Of a DNA stretch of 16,723 nt, positions 1-6,185 are shown piece by piece. The DNA lies in contig NZ_CABFLM010000068.1 of the NCBI RefSeq assembly GCF_901873365.1, forward strand, positions 1-16,723. Reading direction: 5' to 3'. The notes beneath the pieces were generated by a model. The model made no database searches. It saw only the letters and a program-made list of their open reading frames with translations, and was not told where the DNA came from. Position 1 is the first letter of the stretch. Every line of letters starts with the position of its first letter. The translations under genes and the position numbers were made by a program. This DNA comes from an uncultured Aggregatibacter sp. (GTDB lineage: Bacteria > Pseudomonadota > Gammaproteobacteria > Enterobacterales > Pasteurellaceae).

Positions 1-2
1 GA

Positions 3-140
3 TGCACGACCAAATTACGCACGGAACGTTATTTAACGCTTTCGGGCATTCATGATTTCGTGCAACAAGTTGCACGCTACGATTCTTTATCCGCAAAACC
101 GCGTTCACGTGCAGATTGTTATTTGTGTATTGATAATTGA
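3..140 (+). CDS. 3' end of an unidentified gene, cut by the left window edge
   Basis: Frame 3 is open from the left edge to a TGA at 138-140, giving 45 residues. The C-terminal stretch reads like real protein (short segments RTERYLTLSGIHDF and VQQVARYDSLSAKPRSRAD), with balanced composition and no low-complexity bias. It ends 2 bp before the stop codon of the convergent membrane-protein gene, which is the tight packing expected of two real convergent genes. I do not recognise the family and propose no function. The other two forward frames close within the first 55 bases. The alternative is that this is chance open sequence. Confidence 0.35.
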   Translation, partial: CTTKLRTERYLTLSGIHDFVQQVARYDSLSAKPRSRADCYLCIDN

Positions 141-142
141 AA

Positions 143-649
143 TTACACCTGATACTTCGTTTTATCGCCAATATCAAAATGCAACGGCATGCGCCATTTT
201 TGAATGCTTAATAACAAAATTAAAAGCCCGGTGATAAAGCATAATAGGCTGCTTAACCAAGTAATATTGAATAATAAGGCAAACCATAAAAGCGCAAAAA
301 ACACTGGTTGCAGATTTAGTGCAAAGACACGGAAGCAAAAATATTCTTTATAACTTAATCCGCCGAGGACCAAAAATGCCGCACCGAGCGCCAGTTGCGG
401 AAAACCTAAAACTTGGCAGAGCAACCCTACCCACATGGCAAATTGAAAAATATAACGGAAGTTTTTCATATATAAATGGACGCAAGCGGCACATAAGGTC
501 GCTGCGATAAGCAAACCAACGTGTGCGGTTGTGGAATACCAAGGCAACATAAACAACATTGGAACAGCAAGGACAAAGCCTAAACGATAAATGATTACGG
601 TTGTGTAATCCCAACCATCCATAGGCGATTTAATATGTGGATCAGCCAT
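143..649 (-). CDS. DUF2301-like integral membrane protein
   Basis: A 168-residue, very hydrophobic protein with about five or six predicted membrane segments and no signal peptide. The N-terminus (MADPHIKSPMDGWDYT) followed by a first helix near residues 20-40 resembles the DUF2301 family of uncharacterised inner-membrane proteins; I make this assignment from memory of the family. The ATG at 649 has a strong ribosome binding site (AAGGAG) upstream. The first 8 bases of the gene overlap the last 8 of lpxH (ATGGCTGA holds this start and the lpxH stop), so the two are almost certainly co-transcribed and translationally coupled. The role is unknown. Coupling to a lipid A gene suggests an envelope function, which is inference only. 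Confidence 0.7.
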   Translation of the reverse strand: MADPHIKSPMDGWDYTTVIIYRLGFVLAVPMLFMLPWYSTTAHVGLLIAATLCAACVHLYMKNFRYIFQFAMWVGLLCQVLGFPQLALGAAFLVLGGLSYKEYFCFRVFALNLQPVFFALLWFALLFNITWLSSLLCFITGLLILLLSIQKWRMPLHFDIGDKTKYQV

Positions 650-1373
650 TTTTTCTCCTTAACGTCTCATTAATAAATTCGATTGAATGGGGCGTGACTT
701 CTAAAAGGGAAGCGGTTTCTCCCCAATCACCCAGCACGATACGATGAAAGTGCGGTGGAATTTCATGGTGTTTTTGACGGTGTGTATGTCCGTGAATCAT
801 TTGCGTCACATGAAATTGCGCAAACATTTGCTGCACAAAAGCGGCATTCACATCCATGATTTCTGTGGATTTTACTTGTTTATCCTGACGGCTTTTCGCG
901 CGAATTTTCTCTGCAATTTTTAACCGCACTTTTAACGGTAAATGCAAGAACAGCCACTGCCGCCATTTTTGATGAACTTTTTTGCGATATTGTTGATATT
1001 TCACATCGTCCACGCAAAGGGTGTCTCCGTGACATAAAAGGGTGGGTGTGCCGTATAAATCAATGACTTGATAAGTTGGCAGTAATGTCATCCCACACGC
1101 CTTGGCAAATTTTTTGCCAATCAAGAAATCCCGGTTACCATGCTGGAAATAGCATGGCACGCCTTGTTCTGTCAGATGTCTGATGAGCTGTTGCACTTCG
1201 CTGATGAGATCGGATTGTTCATCATCGCCAATCCAAAAATCAAATAAATCGCCCAAAATATAGAGTTTTTCTGCTTCTGGCGCTTGTTCTTGCATAAATT
1301 GACGAAACAGAGCTAATAAGTGCGGTCGATTTTCGGAGAGATGTAAATCCGCAATAAAATAGGTTTTTTGCAT
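642..1373 (-). CDS. lpxH: UDP-2,3-diacylglucosamine diphosphatase
   Basis: LpxH hydrolyses UDP-2,3-diacylglucosamine to lipid X and UMP, the fourth step of lipid A synthesis, at the cytoplasmic face of the inner membrane. The 243-residue length matches the E. coli enzyme (240). The calcineurin-type metallophosphatase motifs are complete: D9-x-H11, GDLFDFW with D42, GNRD with N80, H115 in HGD, and the C-terminal GHTH at 195-198 including H196 and H198. The ATG at 1373 starts the family-typical sequence ending in IADLHLSE. It is divergent from plsC across about 108 bp and overlaps the downstream membrane-protein gene. It contains two uptake signals in inverted relation (748-756 and 923-931) and a third near its 5' end (1318-1326). 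Confidence 0.96.
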   Translation of the reverse strand: MQKTYFIADLHLSENRPHLLALFRQFMQEQAPEAEKLYILGDLFDFWIGDDEQSDLISEVQQLIRHLTEQGVPCYFQHGNRDFLIGKKFAKACGMTLLPTYQVIDLYGTPTLLCHGDTLCVDDVKYQQYRKKVHQKWRQWLFLHLPLKVRLKIAEKIRAKSRQDKQVKSTEIMDVNAAFVQQMFAQFHVTQMIHGHTHRQKHHEIPPHFHRIVLGDWGETASLLEVTPHSIEFINETLRRKNG

Positions 1374-1449
1374 AGCAATTCAATTAAAAATTTTTTGATT
1401 AGATTAGCACATTTCATCGTTATGAATACACTTAACGGGCTAATTTCGT

Positions 1450-1455
1450 TATACT
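1450..1455 (+). promoter_or_regulatory. Candidate -10 element for plsC-ftsP
   Basis: TATACT lies 27 bp upstream of the plsC start, in the short gap between the divergent lpxH and plsC genes. A poor -35 match (TACACT, 1427-1432) sits 17 bp upstream of it. This is the best sigma-70-like candidate in the gap, but the call is weak. Confidence 0.35.
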
Positions 1456-1481
1456 TACGCAAATTTTTAAGAGGCTTTATC

Positions 1482-2234
1482 ATGCTAAAAATCGCCAGAA
1501 TTTTCATCATTGTTATTTGTTGCATTCTTATTTGTATCCTCGGTACGCTTTATTCTTTTATTCGTTTCCGTAATCCGAGTAATGTGGGCATTTTTGCCCG
1601 TTGGTTTGGACGGTTACATCCACTCTTTGGTTTGAAAGTGGAACATCGTTTCCCGGCGAATGCCGATAAAGTTGGGCGCTGTATTTATATCGGCAACCAT
1701 CAAAATAACTACGATATGGTGACCATTTCTTATATGGTCATGCCTCGTACAGTGAGCGTCGGCAAGAAGAGTCTGATTTGGGTGCCGTTTTTCGGGATTT
1801 TATATTGGGCAACGGGCAATATTTTTCTCGATCGTGATAACCGTTCTAAAGCGCATAACACCATGTCGGAATTAGCGCGTCGCATTAACGAAGATAATTT
1901 GTCCATTTGGATGTTCCCGGAAGGAACACGCAGTCGCGGACGCGGGTTATTGCCGTTCAAAACAGGAGCATTCCACGCGGCCATTGCCGCCAGTGTACCC
2001 ATTGTGCCGGTCGTTTGCTCCACAACCCATAATAAAATCGATTTAAACCGTTGGGACAATGGCACGGTGATTTGTGAAATGCTGGAACCTATTGATGTGT
2101 CCGGCTACAGCCGTGAAAATGTGCGCGAATTAGCGGAATACTGCCATGATGTGATGCAAAATCGCATTGCGGAATTGGATCGTGAAATCGCACAAAAAGC
2201 CATTGAACAGAAAAACGAGAATAAGCAGGCCTAA
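1482..2234 (+). CDS. plsC: 1-acyl-sn-glycerol-3-phosphate acyltransferase
   Basis: PlsC transfers an acyl chain to the sn-2 position of lysophosphatidic acid, making phosphatidic acid at the inner membrane. The product is 250 residues (E. coli 245). An N-terminal membrane helix spans about residues 5-28. The catalytic HX4D motif is H73-Q-N-N-Y-D78, and the substrate-binding motif FPEGTRSRG lies at 145-153. I chose the ATG at 1482 because it has AAGAGG 7 bp upstream and begins at the usual family N-terminus; the open frame runs back to a TTG at 1368, inside the end of lpxH. The stop codon is followed immediately by the ftsP ATG, the same plsC-ftsP order as in E. coli. Confidence 0.96.
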   Translation: MLKIARIFIIVICCILICILGTLYSFIRFRNPSNVGIFARWFGRLHPLFGLKVEHRFPANADKVGRCIYIGNHQNNYDMVTISYMVMPRTVSVGKKSLIWVPFFGILYWATGNIFLDRDNRSKAHNTMSELARRINEDNLSIWMFPEGTRSRGRGLLPFKTGAFHAAIAASVPIVPVVCSTTHNKIDLNRWDNGTVICEMLEPIDVSGYSRENVRELAEYCHDVMQNRIAELDREIAQKAIEQKNENKQA

Positions 2235-3647
2235 ATGAAACATTGCTCCCGTCGTCAGCTGTTAAAAACAACCTTATTTTCCACCGCACTTTTTAGTGTA
2301 CCGGCGCCGTTGCTGGCGGCAACACGCCCGGCATTGACAATTCCGCCGCTGTTTGAGGCACGGCGAGGCAAGCCAATTTTTCTGAATATGCAAAATACCC
2401 AAGCACTGTTATTGTCCGGAAAACGTACCGAAGTGTGGGGTTTTAACGGCAGTTATTTAGGGCCAACCATTAAAATTAAGAAAGACGATTTTGCCAAACT
2501 GAATTGGAAAAATAATTTACCGCAATTTGTTGCGATGAATATCCAAGGTTTGCAAGCCTCGAGCGAGTTGCTCGGCGGCATTGCGAAAAACTTACAAAAA
2601 GGCGAAACCTGGTCACCGATCATTCCCATTACGCAAGCGCCGTCCACCTGCTGGTATCATGCCTGCACCCTTGCCAGTTCAGCGTATCAAACGTATCGTG
2701 GGTTAGTTGGATTATGGATTATCGAAGATAAAGAAAGCTTGAAATTGGGATTGCCACAAAAATATGGTGTGGACGACATTCCGTTGATTCTCCAAGATAT
2801 GCAACTGAACGGTGAAGGCGCGCAACTCTTCCAACAAAATCAAGGCAGTTTTGTCGGTGAGCGTTTGTTTGTTAATGGGCAAGAAGCGCCTTATCTCACG
2901 GTACCACGCGGCTTAGTGCGCCTACGTCTCCTTAACGCTTCGCTTTCCCGCACCTATGAATTACGTTTTGATGACGAGCGGGAATTTACGCTCATTGCAC
3001 AAGATCTCGGTTTCTTGCCGCAAGGTCAAAAACGCAATGTCGTTACACTCGCGCCAAGTGAGCGTGTAGAAATTTTGGTGGATTTAAATGACGGTGAAAA
3101 TGTGAGTCTCATTACCGGTAAAAAACGCGGTATTTTAGATAACATCAGTCATTTCTTTGGTTCTGACGGCGAGTTAATTGATAATCGCATTTTAGAATTA
3201 CGTCCGGAAGGCCTTGCCGGAGCCTTTGAGAAAAAAGAACAGGCTTGGCAATTTAACACGGATGCGCCGAGTTTGCTGTCGGCTAACGTGCAACAAGAAC
3301 GCACGTTTTATCTGGATACCAACAATGCCACCATAAACCAAAAACGCTTTGACCCGCGCCGCTTGGATGTTTCCGCAACACTCGGCAGCGTAGAACGCTG
3401 GCACCTCAGTGCCTCCTCTCCGGTCGGTTTTAATATGGTCGGCGCAAAATTTATTGTCGAATCTGTGAATGACAAGCCGTTAGCACAAAACGAAATCGGC
3501 TGGAAAGACAGTGTGCTCATCAACGGAAACCTGTCTCTTTTAGTGAAATTTGAAAACACGTCTTCTAGTAATCATCCGTTCACCTTCGGCGCTTCCGATT
3601 TAATGTTGGCAGACAAAGGCTGTATGGGATTGATGTTGGTACAGTAG
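2235..3647 (+). CDS. ftsP: Cell division protein FtsP (SufI), multicopper-oxidase-like
   Basis: FtsP is a periplasmic, Tat-exported protein that stabilises the divisome, especially under stress. The 470 residues match the E. coli length. The N-terminus has a twin-arginine signal (SRRQLLK, arginines 6-7) followed by a hydrophobic stretch and a likely cleavage site near residue 29. The three-cupredoxin fold is recognisable from TCWYHA around residue 138, the G-L-V-G-L-W-I-I-E-D segment after it, and the C-terminal NHPFTFGASDL. The copper-binding histidines of true multicopper oxidases are not present: no HWHG is seen, and the C-terminal HCHxxxH is replaced. This is expected for FtsP and argues against oxidase activity. 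It abuts plsC with no gap. Confidence 0.93.
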   Translation: MKHCSRRQLLKTTLFSTALFSVPAPLLAATRPALTIPPLFEARRGKPIFLNMQNTQALLLSGKRTEVWGFNGSYLGPTIKIKKDDFAKLNWKNNLPQFVAMNIQGLQASSELLGGIAKNLQKGETWSPIIPITQAPSTCWYHACTLASSAYQTYRGLVGLWIIEDKESLKLGLPQKYGVDDIPLILQDMQLNGEGAQLFQQNQGSFVGERLFVNGQEAPYLTVPRGLVRLRLLNASLSRTYELRFDDEREFTLIAQDLGFLPQGQKRNVVTLAPSERVEILVDLNDGENVSLITGKKRGILDNISHFFGSDGELIDNRILELRPEGLAGAFEKKEQAWQFNTDAPSLLSANVQQERTFYLDTNNATINQKRFDPRRLDVSATLGSVERWHLSASSPVGFNMVGAKFIVESVNDKPLAQNEIGWKDSVLINGNLSLLVKFENTSSSNHPFTFGASDLMLADKGCMGLMLVQ

Positions 3648-3711
3648 TCCTCTTTAAGGATGCTTTCTTTACATTTATTTACATAAAGAGACTTCATTTT
3701 TGAAATTGATA

Positions 3712-3720
3712 TGCTATATT
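3712..3720 (+). promoter_or_regulatory. Extended -10 promoter of the first lipoprotein gene
   Basis: TGC-TATATT is a good extended -10 match. No strong -35 is visible. The surrounding core ATTGATATGCTATA recurs upstream of the second lipoprotein gene at 5212-5225, which supports a functional element. The predicted transcript start, near 3727, falls at the very beginning of the decanucleotide array, so the whole array would lie in the mRNA leader. The AT-rich dyad also weakly resembles a Fur site, but the match is too poor to call one. Confidence 0.5.
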
Positions 3721-3723
3721 TCT

Positions 3724-3843
3724 GGTCTGCATAGGTCTGCATAGGTCTGCATAGGTCTGCATAGGTCTGCATAGGTCTGCATAGGTCTGCATAGGTCTGC
3801 ATAGGTCTGTATAGGTCTGCATAGGTCTGCATAGGTCTACATA
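3724..3843 (+). repeat. Decanucleotide tandem array, 12 copies of GGTCTGCATA
   Basis: Twelve head-to-tail 10-bp units fill exactly 120 bp. Only two bases depart from the consensus: T at 3810 and A at 3839. The array lies between the extended -10 element and the ribosome binding site (AAGGA, 3874-3878) of the first surface-lipoprotein gene, 42 bp before its ATG. The paralogous gene downstream has a matching promoter core but no such array. The unit is one helical turn long and not a multiple of three. On the + strand every frame meets a TAG within 30 bases, so the array is not coding in that direction. The high identity between units suggests recent expansion by slippage. Confidence 0.97.
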
Positions 3844-3885
3844 AGTGTATCATCGTATTTTTTCTTATGTACTAAGGATTCCACA

Positions 3886-5085
3886 ATGAAAAATTCAATT
3901 GTTAAGTTTAGTTTAACGGCATTAGCCGCATTCACATTAGCCGCTTGCGGAAGCAGTGGCGGTAGCAGTGATAATACCGCTGCACCAAGTAACGAACAAA
4001 AAACACAGATGACACCGGCTAAATCTGAAGCGCTAGTTAAATCTGAAGCGCCGGTTAAATCTGAAACTCCAGCTAAATCCGAAGAGCCTGCTAAATCTGA
4101 AGCACCGGTTAAATCTGAAACTCCAGCTAAATCCGAAGAGCCTGCTAAACCTGAAGCGTCGGCTAAATCCGAAGAGCCAGCTAAATCTGAAGCACCGGCT
4201 AAATCCGAAGAGCCTGCTAAATCTGAAGCACCGGCTAAATCTGAAGCGCCGGCTAAATCTGAAGCACCGGCTAAATCTGAAACTCCAGCTAAATCCGAAG
4301 AGCCTGCTAAACCTGAAGTACCGGCTAAATCTGAAGCACCAGCTAAATCTGAGGAACCCGCTAAACCTGAAGCCCCAGCTAAATCTGAAGCACCGGCAAA
4401 ATCCGAAGAACCAACGAAACCTGCTGAGGTTAAGAATAATCCAACGGATGGACGTATTTCTGGAAATGGATTCCAAATTCCTAAAAGTGGAGGGAAGATT
4501 GGCTTGTTTACCCTGACATCCTCATCAACTGAGGCAAATGTGAATGTTATGAATGTTGAAGGTACTCAAATTCATATTATTCCGGAAATGCCGGGAGTGA
4601 CTTTAAACTCTAAATTAATCATTGGAAATGACTATGGCGATGGTGTAAAACGAGTCGTTGGTGGCACCAAAAAGAATATTCGTTGGGGATTCGTTGATAG
4701 CAACAACTTAGGAAGTAGTTATATTGTTGCTGCAGGTAAAAATGCAACCGCTTCTATGCCGGTGTCGGGTACTGTCGTTTATGAAGGTAATGCAGTTTAC
4801 GGTTACGCCAAAGGTGGAAATGCTATAAATACTGTTACAGATGGAGATGCAACCTTCCAAGCTAATTTTGCAGATAAGACATTAACAGGTAAAATTATCC
4901 CTAAGGGAGAGGGGTTAAATGAAGTTAATCTTTCAGCAACGATTTCCGGTAATACGTTTGAAGGTGATTTAAACGGTACTTCTACAGAGGGCGGATTTTA
5001 TGGAAAAAATGCTGATGAGTTAACCGGTACTTATGTTAATGAACAAAAATACTATCTTGGCGCATTTGGTGCAGAAAGAAAGTAA
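3886..5085 (+). CDS. Slam-dependent TbpB-like surface lipoprotein with long repeat stalk
   Basis: A 399-residue predicted outer-surface lipoprotein. Residues 1-20 form a lipoprotein signal peptide with lipobox LAA-C21. Residues 22-44 are a Gly/Ser-rich tether, and residues 45-176 are 22 hexapeptides of the type AKSEAP, a charged Pro-rich stalk. The body, about 180-399, ends in a small beta-barrel of the transferrin-binding-protein-B type. Its hallmarks are FADKTLTGKI, then SATISGNTFEGDL, then GGFYGKNADELTGTY, then the C-terminal GAFGAERK. This barrel type is the usual recognition module for Slam proteins, and a slam gene lies downstream. The ligand is unknown. The ATG has AAGGA 7 bp upstream. 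Expression may depend on the leader array. The body lacks the Cys-Cys pair present in the paralogue. Confidence 0.88.
   Translation: MKNSIVKFSLTALAAFTLAACGSSGGSSDNTAAPSNEQKTQMTPAKSEALVKSEAPVKSETPAKSEEPAKSEAPVKSETPAKSEEPAKPEASAKSEEPAKSEAPAKSEEPAKSEAPAKSEAPAKSEAPAKSETPAKSEEPAKPEVPAKSEAPAKSEEPAKPEAPAKSEAPAKSEEPTKPAEVKNNPTDGRISGNGFQIPKSGGKIGLFTLTSSSTEANVNVMNVEGTQIHIIPEMPGVTLNSKLIIGNDYGDGVKRVVGGTKKNIRWGFVDSNNLGSSYIVAAGKNATASMPVSGTVVYEGNAVYGYAKGGNAINTVTDGDATFQANFADKTLTGKIIPKGEGLNEVNLSATISGNTFEGDLNGTSTEGGFYGKNADELTGTYVNEQKYYLGAFGAERK
4018..4413 (+). repeat. 18-bp coding repeat, 22 hexapeptide units (AKSEAP type)
   Basis: Twenty-two 18-bp units encode [A/V]-K-[S/P]-E-[A/E/T/V]-[P/L/S]. A degenerate 23rd unit (TKPAEV) follows. 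Codon-level differences recur in blocks: for example a KSETP-KSEEP pair appears three times. This suggests growth by duplication of multi-unit segments. Because the unit is a multiple of three, copy-number change alters stalk length but not frame. Confidence 0.95.
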
Positions 5086-5097
5086 TTTTTAGATAAC

Positions 5098-5130
5098 TAA
5101 ATAAAGCAAGCCATGTGCTTGCTTTATTTA
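5098..5130. terminator. Terminator after the first lipoprotein gene
   Basis: A perfect 14-bp stem (TAAATAAAGCAAGC paired with its complement) encloses the 5-base loop CATGT. The U-rich 3' arm and following TTTT allow rightward termination, and the A-rich 5' arm makes it plausible in both directions. A near copy follows the second lipoprotein gene. Confidence 0.85.
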
Positions 5131-5218
5131 TTTTGAGCACAGGGGAAAGAGATGTAATGGAAGATATTTTGGTCTTTACGTTTTTTTACACTTTAGTGCT
5201 TTATTCTTCAAATTGATA

Positions 5219-5227
5219 TGCTATAGT
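5219..5227 (+). promoter_or_regulatory. Extended -10 promoter of the second lipoprotein gene
   Basis: TGC-TATAGT lies in the same ATTGATATGCTATA core as the promoter of the first lipoprotein gene. No strong -35 is apparent. The leader to the ATG at 5331 is about 97 nt and contains no tandem array, in contrast to the first gene. Confidence 0.5.
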
Positions 5228-5330
5228 CAGCCGGCTTTGATGTTTTACGCCAAGCAAATAGTCGATATGCATCGTTTTTTGCATTCGTTTAACTTTTAAA
5301 TCTTCTTTCTTATTACTTAGAGGTCCTTTT

Positions 5331-6116
5331 ATGAAGAACACTATTGTAAAATTCAGTTTAACGGCATTAGCCGCATTCACATTAGCTGCTTGTGGGAGCA
5401 GTGGCGGTAGCAGTGATAATACCGCTGCACCAAGCAATGAACAAAAAACACAGGCGACGCCATCTAAAACCAATTTGCCAACACAAAATTCAACTAAGGC
5501 AAATCAAACCGTTACAGGTTCAGCTTTTGTTATCTCTGGACAAGATGACAAGGTTCAAGTCAAAAATGTTAAATTCAATAACGCAAATATAAATCAATTA
5601 GAGGTTGATGGCCAAACGATTACACTTACTTACCCTGGCATTTACGCAGGTAGCTGGCAACGTATAAATAATACAGCCGTATGTTGTGGTAAGTATGCCA
5701 ATGTCCGTATGGGCGTATCTTTAAGCAATGGTCCGACTGAGAAAGATATTCTGTTCTATAATGGTGCTCCAACCCAAAATATGCCTGTAACCGGTTTGGC
5801 GTCGTATAAAGGTGATAGCATTATTTTGTCAGATGATATTGGCGATGATTCTGATGCGGTAGCCGGTCAATCTTCTTTTGATGTCGATTTTGGTGCGAAG
5901 ACGCTAAGCGGTTCTATTACAGCTAACAACGTACCAACCATTAATATTAGTGCGAATATTTCCGGTAATAGCTTTGAGGGTACGGCTAAATCGACAAAAT
6001 TGACTGATGGCGCAGTTGAAGGTAAGTTTTATGGCAATAATGCGGTAGAATTAGGTGGCTTGGCAAAAGCAAATGATAATTCATGGGGCGCCGGTTTTGT
6101 CGGTAAGAAACAGTAA
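5331..6116 (+). CDS. Slam-dependent TbpB-like surface lipoprotein, short paralogue
   Basis: A 261-residue predicted surface lipoprotein. The first 41 residues equal those of the upstream gene except for one Ser/Thr change, including lipobox LAA-C21. The tether is short, with no hexapeptide stalk. The body carries AVCCGKYANVRMGV around residues 118-131, with an adjacent Cys pair, and then the barrel: DFGAKTLSGSI, SANISGNSFEGT, EGKFYGNNAVELGG and the C-terminal GAGFVGKK. This is the same architecture as the upstream protein and as known Slam substrates. The start has AGAGG (5319-5323) 7 bp upstream. A terminator follows, then slam. The bodies of the two paralogues have diverged strongly, so they may bind different ligands; what they bind cannot be told from sequence. 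Confidence 0.87.
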   Translation: MKNTIVKFSLTALAAFTLAACGSSGGSSDNTAAPSNEQKTQATPSKTNLPTQNSTKANQTVTGSAFVISGQDDKVQVKNVKFNNANINQLEVDGQTITLTYPGIYAGSWQRINNTAVCCGKYANVRMGVSLSNGPTEKDILFYNGAPTQNMPVTGLASYKGDSIILSDDIGDDSDAVAGQSSFDVDFGAKTLSGSITANNVPTINISANISGNSFEGTAKSTKLTDGAVEGKFYGNNAVELGGLAKANDNSWGAGFVGKKQ

Positions 6117-6131
6117 TCTCCCCGAGTGAAC

Positions 6132-6160
6132 AATAAGGCAAGCCATGTGCTTGCTTTATT
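6132..6160. terminator. Terminator or attenuator between the second lipoprotein gene and slam
   Basis: A 12-bp stem with one G-U pair (AATAAGGCAAGC with GCTTGCTTTATT) encloses the same CATGT loop as the terminator at 5098-5130. The U-tract is interrupted (TATTTG). It ends 25 bp before the slam ATG. Since no clear promoter lies between them, slam is likely reached by partial read-through. Confidence 0.75.
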
Positions 6161-6185
6161 TATTTGAATATATGGTTAAAACGAT

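Noticed and set aside
1368..1481. Longer plsC start at TTG 1368
   Set aside because: It would begin inside lpxH and add 38 residues absent from the family. ATG 1482 has a proper ribosome binding site.
2235..3647. ftsP as an active multicopper oxidase or laccase
   Set aside because: The copper-ligand histidine motifs are missing, and plsC linkage plus the Tat signal fit FtsP.
3650..3690. Terminator after ftsP from CTCTTTA/TAAAGAG
   Set aside because: The stem is only 7 bp and AT-rich with a 27-base loop, and no U-tract follows.
3705..3725. Fur box over the first lipoprotein promoter
   Set aside because: Only about half of the consensus positions match; AT-rich promoter DNA gives this by chance.
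3724..3843. Decanucleotide array as a CRISPR
   Set aside because: Units are 10 bp and contiguous, with no spacers and no cas genes.
3572..3853. Open frame on the minus strand through the decanucleotide array
   Set aside because: It exists only because the minus-strand repeat lacks stop codons in all frames. It runs antisense into the end of ftsP, and no ribosome binding site is evident.
4033..4476. 147-residue open frame antisense to the lipoprotein stalk
   Set aside because: It is a shadow of the 18-bp coding repeat, with monotonous Arg/Phe/Ser composition.
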